A stretch of 60,000 nucleotides of DNA from Takakia lepidozioides (Eukaryota; Streptophyta; Takakiopsida; Takakiales; Takakiaceae), in contig CM060734.1 in assembly GCA_030704615.1 (NCBI GenBank), positions 20,462,001 to 20,522,000 on the forward strand. The letters run 5' to 3'. This document shows, piece by piece, positions 21,626 through 33,723 of this stretch (its first letter is position 1; every line of letters begins with the position of its first letter). The notes beneath the pieces are model-generated. The model had not been told where the DNA came from, did no database searches, and was given only the letters and a program-made list of their open reading frames with translations. The position numbers and the translations under genes are program-made.

Positions 21626-22350
21626 TGTCGTGGCCCTTTGCCTTGAGGGCAGGGGGTCGGGACACAGAAGGGGCTGCCTCTGTGGTGGGGGCAGTGGCAG
21701 CGATAGGTATGGGGGGCTGAAGCACCCTTGAGTGCCCAAAGCACTCAAGGAGGCGGAGACGCTCACTAGGTGGAGCCCCGCACACCGGGTTGCGGTGGGG
21801 GTGGCTCCACAAGGGGTGGTGGTAGCTTAGCGGGACTTAGTGGGGGTGGCATAGGACTCACCCTGGGGCGGAGACCTCGTGGTGGGAGTCGTGGGGAGTC
21901 TTGGGACTCATCACGGTCCATAGGGGCCGTGGTGAGTGGGCCAAGACTCACCGCGACTCATCACCGGGAGTCGAGGGTGTTCGTGGTGGTTCGCCATAAA
22001 ATGGCATGGTTGTTTGTGAAACCCCCGCGGACAGCTACAGAAGTATATATAGGGAGTAGTAACCCCGAGAACGGTGCAAGCCCGTTGGTGACCAAAACCT
22101 AGTGAGTAAGCGAGCGAGCCGGAAAGCGACCAAAGAGTGGGGAGCTGTTCCGGACTGCCAACTACCAAAGGGAATTCCGCTGGTTCTAAATCATTGGAGG
22201 GTTCTTTGGGAGATCAAGGGGGGACCGTTATGTCCCGGTGAGCAGCCAAAGCTCCAAGTTGGCCGGGCGGCCAGGTTGGGAGTTAGGCGCGCGCATCAAG
22301 CGAGTAACTATGACTTGAGGGGGGAGCTTACCGAAGTGAGGTGCGCGACA
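21626..22350 (+). repeat. E3 5' LTR
   Basis: The LTR is 725 bp, TGTCGT to GCGACA, with a TATATATA box near 22045. The primer-binding site TGGTATCAGAGC follows at 22353-22364 after a 2-nt spacer. Confidence 0.94.
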
Positions 22351-22405
22351 CTTGGTATCAGAGCTTAGAGTTTAATACGCGATCGTCCTTGGAATTGGCC
22401 TCATC

Positions 22406-23997
22406 ATGGGGTCAGGCAAGCCCAAACAAAAGCGGAATGGCCTAAAAGATGATGATCCTGGTGAGCCCGATGGGGGCGACGTGTCACCGAGGCGACCGTT
22501 TGAGGAAGCGATGCATGTTTCCGAAAACGAGGCCGCTCAAGAGCGGGAGGAATCTGAGGAGTCGGAGCCTGAGGAGCTCCGACCGACCAACATATGACTC
22601 CCATGCCGACAGCCTTTTGGGAAGGGTTGTTGAACCTTGAACTGGAGTGGGTTCAAGGAATTGATGAAGAGACAGTTTGTGCCCTTCAACGCGTCCTGGC
22701 TCGCCCGGGACAAGATGAGGAATTTGAAGCAAACAGATGATATTCGGGGATATGTCCAGGCTTTCAATGTGTTGTTGCTCGAAGTCGCGGACATGGCAGA
22801 ACCAGAAATGGTCTTCAACTTTGTGGCGGGACTGGCCCCATGGGCCAGGCGGAAGTTGGAGGAGAAGCCACCTAAGACTTTGAACGAGGCAATTGAGAGG
22901 GCTGAATGTTTCTCGGATGTCCCTAAGGGTGAAAGACAAGGCCATACGGAGCTGAACCACAAGAAGACCCGGCGGGAAGGTGACTCCTTCCAACCGGAAA
23001 AGAAGTGGGATAGGCCACGCGGCGACAATGGCACGTGGAAATCGAAGGGAGGGCCTTCACAAGTCAAGGCGGCACCCGGTGCTTCAAAAGGAAAAGCGGG
23101 TGGAGCGGCTTATGGCGGACAGAAGGCGACCTTTGATGGAGTGTGTTTCAATTGCGGGGAGCCCAGGCACATGGCCAAGAAGTGCACGAAGCCCCGACAA
23201 TTGAACATGACTCGGGCGACCACAGAGCTGTCGGAAGATACCATCAGTCGCTTGGTGGAAGCGGTGGTCGCCAGGACTTGCAAGGTAGGCAAATTTTCTT
23301 GTGAGTTATATCAGGAAACTGGTGCCTTACGTAAAGGGAGTCAGTTATTGTTCGTGGACGGGATAATATCCGGAACTAACGTGTCATTGTTGGTGGACAC
23401 AGGAGCGTCGCACTCCTTCATGACACCGGAAATAGCACAGAAGCTGGGACTCCCGACAAGTGACGTGGGGGCCTCTATTGAGGTGCGTTCTGCCAAAGGA
23501 GAACCGCAATTGGCGACAAGGTTGGCGTTTGATGTTCCTCTTCAATTGGGGAGTTGGGAGGACGTGAGAACTTCACCATCTGCGAGATCGATGGAGTGGA
23601 TCTCATTTTGGGGATGACCTTTTTGAGCAAATCCGGAGTGGTCATAGATGGCCGCAAGAGAGTAGTCACGCTGCCATGTGGGAATGGTGGCAAGGTCTTA
23701 CGAGTGTCGGAAACGCCCAAATCCGTGGGAGGGCGAATAAACCTTCTGTCAGCAAGGGAGTGGGCCGTGGAGGAGGCACACGAGCCCCAATTTTTGCTCT
23801 ATATTAGAGAAGTGAAGGGAGAAGGCGATGGGGAGCCGAGCCCAGATTGGATCAAGGGGATTTTGGAGAAATACCAGGATGTGATGCCGGAGGATTTACC
23901 AAGCAGCTTGCCACCGCGAAGAGGAGTTGACCACAAGATTGAGGTGATACCGGGATCAGAACCGCCTGCCAAGGCGCCCTACCGGTTGAGCCACTGA
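22406..23997 (+). pseudogene. E3 gag-protease, internally deleted and frameshifted
   Basis: The reading starts at ATG 22406 (MGSGKPKQKRNG). Near 22630 it jumps from the PTAFWEGLL region to the LNWSGFKEL region, losing about 300 bp of gag. The zinc knuckle (CFNCGEPRHMAKKC, with Gly replaced by Arg) and protease ([10 protein letters not shown]) follow. One base is lost near 23560 (GSWED instead of GSWEGRE), and the other frame carries on to a stop at 23995 where an Arg codon of the SHREL motif became TGA. Confidence 0.9.
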
Positions 23998-25437
23998 GAG
24001 TTGGTTGAGCTGAAGACTCAGCCAAAGATCTAATGTCAAAGGGGTACATCCGGCCGAGTAAGTCACCTTACGGAGCCCCGGTGCTATTCGCAGACAAGAA
24101 GGATGGGACGCTGTAGATGTGTGTCGATTACAGGGCTTTGAATAAGGTGACTATTAAAAACCGGTACCCTTTGCCAAGGATCGACGACCTTTTCGATTGG
24201 TTGGCAAGAGCGAAGTATTTCAGCCGGATCGATCTGCGCTCCATCTCTCATCAAATTTGAGTGGCGGAAGGAGATGAGGAGAAGACCGCGTGCAGGACAA
24301 GGTATGGTTCATATGAGTTCTTGGTGATGCCTTTTGGACTCACCAATGCTCCCGCGACCTTTAGCACGCTGATGAACAACCTTTTCCAGGAGTGGTTGGA
24401 TGACTTTGTGATCGTGTACATTGACGACATCTTGGTGTATTTGAAAACAAAGGAGGAGCACCTGGAGTACCTCAAAAGGGTGTTCCAGAAATTGCGGGAA
24501 GGGAAGCTGTATGCCAAAGCTTCAAAGTGCGAATTCGGGGTCACAAAAGTGGAGTTCTTGGGGCATGTGATTACACAGGATGGGATCAGAATGGATGACA
24601 GGAAGGTGAGGGCCATCTTGGACTGGGAGCCTCCGACTTCGGTCCCGGGAGTGCGAACCTTCCTAGGACTCGCCTCCTACTACCGGAAGTATGTGAGAAA
24701 TTTCACCAAGATCGCGGGGCCGCTATCAGACCTTCTGTGTAAGTCCAAAGTCTGGGCATGGAACACCTTTTGTGGCCAAGCTTTTGCTGAATTGAAGCAA
24801 CGGATGGCAGAAGCTCCAGTCTTGAAAATCCCGGAGTTCGATCGTCCGTTCGAGATTCATACAGATGCGTCCGACTTCGCGATTGGGGGTGTACTGATGC
24901 AAGATGGACGCCCAGTGGCTTACGAAAGTAAGAAACTGAATGAAGTGGAGCGACGGTGGCCGACGCACGAGAAAGAGATGAAGACGGTGGTGCACTGCCT
25001 TGAGCTTTGGCGCCACTATGTTGGTTCCAACCCAGTGAAGGTGTTCACGGACAATGTCACGGTGAAGTATTTTGCCACGCAGCCCAAGTTGTCCCCAAAA
25101 CAACTTAGGTGGCAAGATACTTTGGCGGTGTTCGACGTGGATATCCAGTACAAACCGGGACGGGACAACGTGGTGGCCGATGCCTTAAGTAGAAAGCAAC
25201 AGCTTTTGTTGGTGTACAGGGCGAGACGATGCTCCAAAGGAAGATCCGGAACGCTTGCCAGAAGGATGAGTTGGCGAAGTCCGTGATGCAGGACTTGAGG
25301 ATGGGGGTTAAATCGCAGTTCCACTTGCAAAATGGACTGTTCCGGTATAAGCAAAAGCGTCTCTACGTGCCAAAGGGAGGGATCAGAGATAGCCTCTTGA
25401 GAGAATGCCATGATTGGGGGCCACTGCGGAGCCAAGC
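23998..25437 (+). pseudogene. E3 reverse transcriptase and RNase H, start of integrase
   Basis: The reverse transcriptase has an intact catalytic box ([10 protein letters not shown], near 24420), [11 protein letters not shown] and the RNase H start ([15 protein letters not shown]). Upstream stops (about 24114 and 24258) and a frameshift near 25228 make it non-functional. The RNase H to integrase linker ([17 protein letters not shown]) is present. The sequence is cut at 25437 (CAAGC) in the integrase zinc module by E4 and continues at 30691. Confidence 0.9.
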
Positions 25438-26607
25438 TGTCGCGCACCTCACTTCGGTAAGCTCCCCTTCAAGTCATAGTTACTCGCTTTGATGCGCGCG
25501 CCTAACTCCCAACCTGGCCGCCGGGCCAACTTGGAGCTTCGGCTGCTCACTGGGACATAACGGTCCCCCTTCGCTCCCCCGAAAGACCCTCCACCTATTT
25601 GGGCCTAGTGGAATTCCCTTTGGTAGATGGCAGTCCGGAACAGCTCCCCACTCTTTGGTCGCTTTCCGGCTCGCTCGCTTACTCACTAGTTTTTGGTCAC
25701 CAACGGGCTTGCACCGTTCTCGGGGTTACTACTCCCCCTATATATACTTCTGTAGCTGTCCGCGGGGGTTTCACAACCAGCCATGCCATTTTATGGCGAA
25801 CCACCACGAAAACCCTCGACTCCCAGTGATGAGTCGCGGTGAGTCTTGGCCCACTCACCACGGCCCCTATGGACCGTGATGAGTCCCAAGACTCCCCACG
25901 ACTCCCACCACGAGGTCTCCGCCCCCATGGTGAGTCCTATGCCACCCCCACTAAGTCCCGCTAAGCTACCACCACCCCTTGTGGAGCCACCCCCACCGCA
26001 ACCCGGTGTGCGGGGCTCCACCTAGTGAGCGCCTCCGCTTCCCTGAGTGCCTTGGGCACTCAAGGGTGCTTCAGCTCCCCCATACCTATCGCTGCCGCTG
26101 CCCCCACCACAGGGGCAGCCCCTCATGTGTCCCGACCCCCTACCCTCAAGGCAAAGGGCCGCGACAATACTACCCGCAAGGGAATGGGTAGGCAGAATCA
26201 ACCATGGCTTCAGAGTAGGCCATCGCAAACTCACTATCCCATGGCGAACCACCACGAAGACCCTTGATTCCCGGTGGTGAGTCACGGTGAGTCTTGGCCC
26301 ACTCACCGCGGCCCCAATGGACCGTGATGAGTCCCAAGACTCCCCACGACTTCCACCTCGAGGTCTCCACCCCATGGTGAGTCCTATGCCACCCCCACTT
26401 AGTCCCGCTAAGCTACCACCACCCCTTGTGGAGCCACCCCCACCGCAACCCGGTGTGCGGGGCTCCGCCTAGTGAGCGCCTCCGCCTCCTTGAGTGCCTT
26501 GGGCACTCAAGGGTGCTTCAGCCCCCGTATCTATCGCTGCTACTGCCCCCACCACAGGGGCAGCCCCTTCTGTGTCCCGACCCCCTGCCCTCAAGGCAAA
26601 GGGCCGT
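25438..26607 (-). repeat. E4 mosaic 3' LTR carrying a piece of the E1 locus
   Basis: The first part (25438 to about 25720) matches E4's own 5' LTR (shared CGCTCCCCCGAAAGACCC). From about 25730 to 26166 it matches the E1 LTR variants (ACTCCCCCTATA, CACCACGAGGTCTCCGCC). It runs past the LTR end into 78 bp (26167-26244) equal to the unique E1 flank 6154-6231. At ATGG it switches back to an E4-type LTR (CACGAAGACCCTTGATTCCC), which ends truncated at GGGCCG (26607), joined to integrase sequence. The order is own, foreign, own, joined through short homologies. Confidence 0.88.
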
Positions 26608-28171
26608 GGCCCGCAAGCGGGCTATCATGGCATTCTCTCAAGAGACTATCCCTGATCCCTCCCTTCGGCACGTAGAGACGCTTTTGCTTATACCGGAGCA
26701 GTCCATTTTGCAAGTGGAACTGCGATTTAACCCCCATCCTCAAGTCTTGCATCACGGACTTCGCCAGCTCATCCTTCCGGCAAGCCTTCCGGATCTTCCT
26801 TTGGAGCGCCGTCTCGCCCTATGCACCAACATGAGCTGCTGCTTTCTACTTAAAGCATCGGCCACCACATTGTCCCGTCCCGGTTTGTACTGGATATCCA
26901 CGTCGAACACCGCCAAAGTATCTTGCCACCTAAGTTGTTTTGGGGACAACTTGGGCTGCGTGGCAAAATACTTCACTGTGACATTGTCCCTGAACACCTT
27001 CACTGGGTTGGAACCAACATAGTGGCGCCAAAGCTCAAGGCAATGCACCACCGCCTTCATCTCTTTTTCGTGCGTCGGCCACCGTCGCTCCACTTCATTC
27101 AGTTTCTTACTTTTATAAGCCACTGGACGTCCATCTTGCATAAGTACACCCCCAATCGCAAAGTCCGATGCATCTGTATGAATCTCAAACGGACGATCGA
27201 ACTCGGGGATTTTCAAGACTGAAGCTTCCGCCATCCGCTGCTTCAATTCAGCAAAAGCTTGGCCACAAAAAGTATTCCATGCCCAGACTTTGGATTTACA
27301 CAGAAGGTCGGACAGCGGCCCCGCGATCTTGGCAAAATTTCTCACATACTTCCGGTAATAGGAGGCGAGTCCTAGGAAGGATCGCACTCCCGGGACCGAA
27401 GTCGGAGGCTCCCAGTCCAAGATCGCCCTCACCTTTCTGTCATCCATTTTGATCCCATCCTGCGTAATCACATGCCCCAAGAACTCCACTTTTGTGACCC
27501 CGAATTCGCACAGCTTTGGCGTACAGCTTCCCTTCCCGCAATTTTTGGAACACCCTTTTGAGGTGCTCCAGGTGCTCCTCCTTTGTTTTCGAGTACACCA
27601 AGATGTCGTCGATGTACACGATCACAAAGTCATCCAACCACTCTTGAAAAAGGCTGTTCATTAGCGTGCTAAAGGTCGCAGGTGCATTGGTGAGCCCAAA
27701 AGGCATCACCAAGAACTCATATGAACCATACCTTGTCCTGCACGCGGTCTTCTCCTCATCTCCTTCCGCCACCCGAATTTGATGGTAGCCGGAGCGCAAG
27801 TCGATCCGGCTGAAGTACTTCGCTCCTGCCAACCGGTCAAAAAGGTCGTCGATCCTTGGCAAAGGGTACCGGATTTTAATAGTCGCCTTATTCAGAGCCC
27901 TGTAATCGACACACATCCGCAACGTCCCATCCTTCTTGTCTGCGAATAGCACCGGGGCTCCGTAAGGTGACTTACTCGGTCGGATGTACCCCTTTGACAT
28001 TAGATCCTTGAACTGAGTCTTCAGCTCGACCAACTCTCTGTGGCTCAACCGATAGGGCGCCTTGGCAGGTGGTTTCGATCCCGGTATCTCCTCAATCTTG
28101 TGGTCAACTCCTCTTCGCAGTGGCCAGCCGCTTGGTAAATCCTCCGGCATCACATCTTGGTATTTCTCCAA
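26608..28171 (-). pseudogene. E4 reverse transcriptase / RNase H remnant
   Basis: On the minus strand this has the reverse transcriptase with [10 protein letters not shown] (near 27610) and RNase H ([15 protein letters not shown]). A deletion of a few bases near 27510 (in the ASKCEFG region) shifts the frame. It ends abruptly at 26608 in the first zinc module of integrase, fused to the LTR. Confidence 0.9.
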
Positions 28172-28213
28172 AATCCCCTTGATCCAATCTGGGCTCGGCT
28201 CCCCATCGCCTTC

Positions 28214-29911
28214 TCATTTCACTTCTCTAATGTAAAGCAAAAATTGGGGCTCGTGTGCCTCCTCCACGGCCCACTCCCTTGCTGACAGAAGGTTTATTCG
28301 CCCTCCCACGGATTTGGGCGTTTCCGACACCCGTAAGACCTCGCCACCATTCCAACATGGCAGCGTGACTACTCTCTTGCGGCCATCTATGACCGCTCCA
28401 GATTTGCTCAAAAAGGTCATCCCCAAAATGAGATCCACTCCATCGATCTCGCAGATGGTGAAGTTCTCACGTCCCTGCCAACTCCCTAGTTGAAGAGGAA
28501 CATCGAACGACAACCTTGTCGCCAGCTGTGGTTCTCCTTTGGCAGAACGCACCTCAATAGAGGCCCCCACGTCACTTGTCGGGAGTCCCAGCTTTTGTGC
28601 CGTTGCCGGTGTCATGAAGGAGTGCGACGCTCCCGTGTCCACCAACAATGACACGTTAGTTCCGGATATTATCCCATCCACGAACAGTAACTGACTCCCT
28701 TTACGTAAGGCGCCAGTTTCCTGATACAACTCACAAGAAAATGTGCCTACCTTGCAAGTCCGGGCAACCACCGCTTCCACCAGGCGACTGATGGTATCTT
28801 CTGACAGCTCTGTGGTCGCCCGAGTCATGTTCAACTGTCGGGGCTTCGTGCACTTCTTGGCCATGTGCCCGGGCTCCCCGCAATTGAAACACACTCCATC
28901 AAAGGTCGCCTTCTGTCCGCCATAAGCCGCTGCACCTGCTTTTCCTTTCGGAGCACCAGGTGCCGCCTTGACGTGTGAAGGCCCTCCCTTCGATTTCCAC
29001 GTGCTATTATCGCCACGTGGCCTATCACACTTCTTTTCCGGTTGGAAAGAGTCACCTTCCCGCCGGGCCTTCTTGTGGTTCAGCTCCGTACGGCCTTGTC
29101 TTTCACCCCTAGGGACATCCGAGAAACATTCAGCCGTCTCAATTGCCTCGTTCAAAGTCTTAGGCGGCTTCTCCTCCAACTTCCGCCTGGCCCACGGGGC
29201 CAGTCCCGCCACAAAGTTGAAGACCATTTCTGGTTCTGCCATGTCCGCGACTTCGAGCAGCAGCACATTGAAAGCCTGAACATAACCCCGAATGTCATCC
29301 GTTTGCTTCAAATTCCTCATCTTGTCCCGGGCAAGCCAGGACGCGTTGAGGGGCACAAACTGTCTCTTCATCAATTCCTTGAACCCACTCCAGTTCAAGG
29401 TTTCCGGGCTTGGACCTCGGTCGTGAAGGCGTTTCTGCCACCATTGTTGAGCATAGCCCCTCAAATAGGTGGGAGCCACTTCCACCCGATCCTCGTCACT
29501 CAACTTGGCCGCCCGAAAGTACTGCTCTAGCTCAAGGAGCCAGGTGTTGAGTGCCTTCCGATTTCGGACGCCCTCGAAGGTGCCGGGTTCCTTAGGCTTC
29601 ACCTTAAACTTTGCCTTAGTGGAAGTGGCATTAGCCGCCTTCAATACGTCTTTCAACGTCCCGCCAAACTGCGCCAACAACCCTTCCCAAAAGGCTGCCG
29701 GCATGGGAGGCATCTCTTGGTTTGTCGAAGCTCTCAAGGATTCCTCGGGCTCCGACTCCTCGGATTCCTCCCGCTCTTGAGCGGCCTCGTTTTCGGAAAC
29801 ATGCATCGCTACCTCAAACGGCCGCCTCGGTGACACGTCGCCCCCATCTGGCTCACCAGGATCATCATCTTTTGGGCCGTTCCGCTTCCGCTTCGGCTTG
29901 CCCGACCCCAT
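28214..29911 (-). pseudogene. E4 gag-protease open frame with a terminal stop
   Basis: The frame starts at ATG 29911 ([12 protein letters not shown]). It has capsid, the zinc knuckle [14 protein letters not shown] and the protease [10 protein letters not shown]. It is open to 28214, where a Gly codon of the family's VKGEGDGE motif has become TGA. Apart from this stop it is nearly complete, so the lesion is probably recent. Confidence 0.9.
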
Positions 29912-29966
29912 GATGAGGCCAATCCCAAGGACGATCGCGTACTGAACTCTAAGCTCTGATACCAAG

Positions 29967-30690
29967 TGTCGCGCACCTCACTTCGGTAAGCTCCTCTTCA
30001 AGTCATAGTTACTCGCTTTGATGCGCGCGCCTAACTCCCAACCTGGCTGCCGGGCCAACTTGGAGCTTCGGCTGCTCACTGGGACATAACGGTCCCCCTT
30101 CGCTCCCCCGAAAGACCCTCCACCTATTTGGGCCTAGTGGAATTCCCTTTGGTAGATGGCAGTCCGGAACAGCTCCCCACTCTTTGGTCGCTTTCCGGCT
30201 CGCTCGCTTACTCACTAGTTTTTGGTCACCAACGGGCTTGCACCGTTCTCGGGGTTACTACTCCCTATATATACTTCTGTAGCTGTCCGCGGGGGTTCCA
30301 CAAACAGCCATGCCATTTTATGGTGAACCACCACGAAGACCCTTGATTCCCGGTGGTGAGTCGCGGTGAGTCTTGGCCCACTCACCGCGGCCCCAATGGA
30401 CCGTGATGAGTCCCAAGACTCCCCACGACTTCCACCTCGAGGTCTCCACCCCATGGTGAGTCCTATGCCACCCCCACTTAGTCCCGCTAAGCTACCACCA
30501 CCCCTTGTGGAGCCACCCCCACCGCAACCCGGTGTGCGGGGCTCCGCCTAGTGAGCGCCTCCGCCTCCTTGAGTGCCTTGGGCACTCAAGGGTGCTTCAG
30601 CCCCCGTATCTATCGCTGCTACTGCCCCCACCACAGGGGCAGCCCCTTCTGTGTCCCGACCCCCTGCCCTCAAGGCAAAGGGCCGCGACA
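29967..30690 (-). repeat. E4 5' LTR
   Basis: The LTR is 724 bp, bounded by TGTCGC and GCGACA. The complement of the primer site (GCTCTGATACCA) is at 29953-29964. It has private variants (CGACTTCCACCTCG, GGCTCCGCCTAG) that recur in the outer parts of the mosaic 3' LTR. Confidence 0.93.
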
Positions 30691-31933
30691 CAAGCGCACT
30701 GCGGCACTCTTGAAGAAAGAGTATTTCTGGCCCAAACTGAGGGAGGAGGCAGAGGAGTATGTCAAGACATGCACCACATGCCAACAAAACCGGAGCGAGT
30801 ACAAAAAGCAAGCGGGGCTGTTACAACCCTTGCCGATTCCTGAGGGGACTTGGGAAAGCGTCTCGATGGATTTCATGACTGCTATGCCGCTGTCAAAAGG
30901 ATTCGATGCAATCATGGTGGTGGTGGATAGGTTCAGTAAAATGGGCCATTTCATCCCCACCAAGGAGACAACAACGGCACAGGAAACAGGGCGACTTTAC
31001 TTCGCCCATGTCTTAAAGCATCATGGAGTCCCGAAGGATATTGTCTCGGACCGCGATCCAAAGTTTACGAGTAAATTTTGGAGGACACTTTGGAAGAAGA
31101 TGGGGACGAGGCTGAAGATGAGCACCGCCTTCCAACCTACGACCGACGGCCAAACGGAAAGAGTGAATTCCGTAGTGAAGCAGATCTTGCGGAATTACGT
31201 ATCGGCAGACCAAACAGATTGGGTGGAACACTTAGACGCGGCAAAGTTCTGTTATAATAACACAGAACACTCCGCAACGGGAGTTTTCCCTTTCGTATTG
31301 GTCTATGGAAAAGCACCTTTGGTGCCGACAAGTTGGGCCGCCCAGGACGTTGAGGAACCGGCAGTAGCGGCGGTACTGGAAGAACGCGAGCGTTTGTTGA
31401 AGCTCGCAAAGTACAACACTGCCAAAGCTAGGAAACGGTATGAAAGGCAGGCGAATCGGAAGCGGAGGGAAGTGAAGTTTGAGGCAGGCACGGAGGTCTG
31501 GTTGAACATCAAGAATTTCCGACTACCTCCGGAAGTGAGTCCAAAGTTCGTACCTCCATATGCGGGACCCTTTCGCATCCGGAAGGTTATGAATGAGGAT
31601 GTGTATGAATTGGAGCTGCCGGCAAACAGCAAGGTGCATCCAGTATTCCACGTCTCCCTTTTGAAGCCTTACTTCAAAGATGAAGCGCGTCCGAATCGGC
31701 ATCAAGTGTTGCGTCCGCCACCTGTGCTGTTGGATCATGAAAATGAACCTCAGTATGAGGTGGAGGCAGTACTTAAGTCGAGGAGGTTCAAGAACCAAGA
31801 AACGAAGTATTTCGTCAAATGGAAGGGCTATCATCATGTGGAGGCATCTTGGGTGCGTGCCTCAGAAATGGGAAACGCATCTGAGGCGGTTGCAGTTTTC
31901 GAAGGGCGACCTAAAAAACGGAAGAAGCGTTGA
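30691..31933 (+). pseudogene. E3 integrase and chromodomain, second part
   Basis: After E4 the E3 frame resumes in the HHCC zinc module (CTTCQQNR) and remains open to the TGA ending at 31933. The integrase core shows Asp in SMDFMTAMP, Asp in VSDRDPKF and Glu in [19 protein letters not shown] module and a chromodomain (YEVEAVLKSRRF...VKWKGYHHVEASW) follow. The chromodomain is expected to bind methylated histone H3 and steer integration. The segment is intact, but the upstream part of E3 is broken. Confidence 0.88.
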
Positions 31934-32095
31934 TGGGGACATCAACCTTGGAGCGTGGGGGAGGAAATGCATGCTTAGCCCGGCTTAGCTAGCTTAGGAA
32001 TCCGATTGCAAAAACTTGTATTGTACAAAAATTTGTTATAAAGGAAATGGGTTTCAAATGTTGTGCGTCCTATTTTGTTTGGAATGGTGATGCAT
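31934..32095 (+). other. E3 3' noncoding region, first part
   Basis: This is noncoding sequence after the E3 chromodomain stop. It ends in TGCAT (32091-32095), the left target duplication of E5, and continues at 39070. Confidence 0.88.
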
Positions 32096-32817
32096 TGTCG
32101 CACACCTCAATTCGGTAAACTCCCCTTCAAGTCATAGTTACTCGCTTTGATGCGCGCGCCTGACTCCCAACCTGGCCGCCGGGCCAACTTGGAGTTTCGG
32201 CTGCTCACTGGGACATAACGGTCCCCTTCCGCTTCCCTCTAAACCCTCCACCTATTTGGGACTAGGAGAATTCCCTTTGGTAGATGGCAGTCCGGAACAG
32301 CTCCCCACTCTTTGGTCGCTTTCCGGCTCGCTCGCTTACTCACTAGTTTTTGGTCACCAACGGGCTTGCACCGTTCTCGGGGTTACTACTCCCTATATAT
32401 ACTTCTGTAGCTGTCCGCGGGGGTTTCATAACCAGCCATGCCATTTTATGGCGAACCACCACGAAAACCCTCGACTCCCGGTGGTGAGTCGCGGTGAGTC
32501 TTGGCCCACTCACCGCGGCCCCAATGGACCGTGATGAGTCCCAAGACTCCCCACGACTCCCACCTCGAGGTCTCCACCCCATGGTGAGTCCTATGCCACC
32601 CCCACTAAGTCCCACTAAGCTACCACCACCCCTTGTGGAGCCACCTCACCGCAACCCGGTGTGCGGGGCTCCACCTAGTGAGCGCCTCCGCCTCCTTGAG
32701 TGCCTTGGGCACTCAAGGGTGCTTCAGCCCCCATACCTATCGCTGCCGCTGCCCCCACCACAGGGGCAGCCCCTCATGTGTCCCGACCCCCTGCCCTCAA
32801 GGCAAAGGGCCGCGACA
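32096..32817 (-). repeat. E5 3' LTR
   Basis: The LTR is 722 bp, TGTCGC to GCGACA, almost identical to 38342-39064. The purine-rich tract (GGTAGGGGTGTG, element strand) adjoins it at 32818-32829. Confidence 0.95.
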
Positions 32818-33723
32818 CACACCCCTACCAACAGGGAGTCGATGTCCTCATCGACTTGTCCATTTTGTAGAAACGAACATCCAAGTTGTGGCGTCCCACA
32901 TCAAGGAGTTTGTTTCCGTACCATGGCGTCCCATGGCAAAGAACCAAACCCCACACTTGACTCCACTCTCCACTAGCTAGTTCGGCCGACTTCCTCCAAG
33001 TCCCGGCCAAGGGTGGAGCCTCTCCAGCTCCTCCCAGTGCACTCTTCTTGGCCTACTTCAAGGCCAAGGAACGATCCTCCCCGAGGATCGAATCGCCTTA
33101 CTGCAACAACATTGCTTGCGATCGCTCATGATGCCGCTTTTGGCATCACCTTGAGCAAGGGTTCACCTGGAACCCTCTTTGACTAGGAAGATAACCTTGA
33201 ACCAACCGTGCGCCCCAATCACTACAATTGGGTCCGCCTTGGAATGCTGGCCTGAGGTACGGGAACACGCCGAAGCCGCACTACGACTTCGTCCCGAGGC
33301 TACACGATTATAGTACGTGAACGGAAGCACGTAGCTTCCGCGTTAGCCCGCACTACAAGGCAACCCCCTCGGTAGCGCAGTTATAGTACGCGCACGCGCC
33401 AGGTGCGCACTAGCACTTGAACTCCCAAATAAGGCGCAAGTTTCCTTGCCCCTTGGATGGGAGTCACCCGATTTCGGCACTGCGCAAACACACGATTAAC
33501 CCAATTTACCTCTCCCACTTTTGTAAGCTAGCATGCATTCTACACACCAGCCAACCACACCATGCATCACCATTCCAAACACAATAGGACGCACAATATT
33601 TGGAACCCATTTCCTTTATCACAAATTTTTGTACAATACAAGTTTTTGCAATCGGATTCCTGAGCTAGCTAAACCGGGCTAAGCATGCATTTCCTCCCCC
33701 ACGCTCCAAGGTTGATGTCCCCA
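32818..33723 (-). other. E5 3' noncoding region with five serial hairpins
   Basis: No gene is present. Five perfect or near-perfect inverted repeats follow one another: 33047-33068 (CTTGGCC/GGCCAAG), 33072-33090 (CGATCCTC/GAGGATCG), 33129-33148 (TGATGCC/GGCATCA), 33158-33176 (AGGGTTC/GAACCCT) and 33214-33232 (CCCAAT/ATTGGG). The same set occurs in E1, E2, E3 and E6. Loop bases vary between copies (CCC, GGG or CTT in the second hairpin) while stems are kept. Confidence 0.85.

Larger units (their letters stand above)
25438..30690 (-). mobile_element. E4: truncated Ty3/gypsy chromovirus inserted in the E3 integrase
   Basis: E4 lies on the minus strand and is flanked by the exact duplication CAAGC (25433-25437 and 30691-30695). 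The 5' LTR is 29967-30690. The internal part keeps gag, protease, reverse transcriptase and RNase H but stops at the integrase zinc module (26608). Integrase core, chromodomain and 3' noncoding region are deleted. The 3' LTR (25438-26607) is a mosaic with a foreign segment. It cannot have transposed in this form, so the deletion and mosaic arose after insertion or during a faulty reverse transcription. Confidence 0.93.

Noticed and set aside
21626-22350. Solo LTR inside E2
   Set aside because: It is followed by a primer site and gag, and its partner LTR with the matching CCCAG duplication is at 39815-40540.
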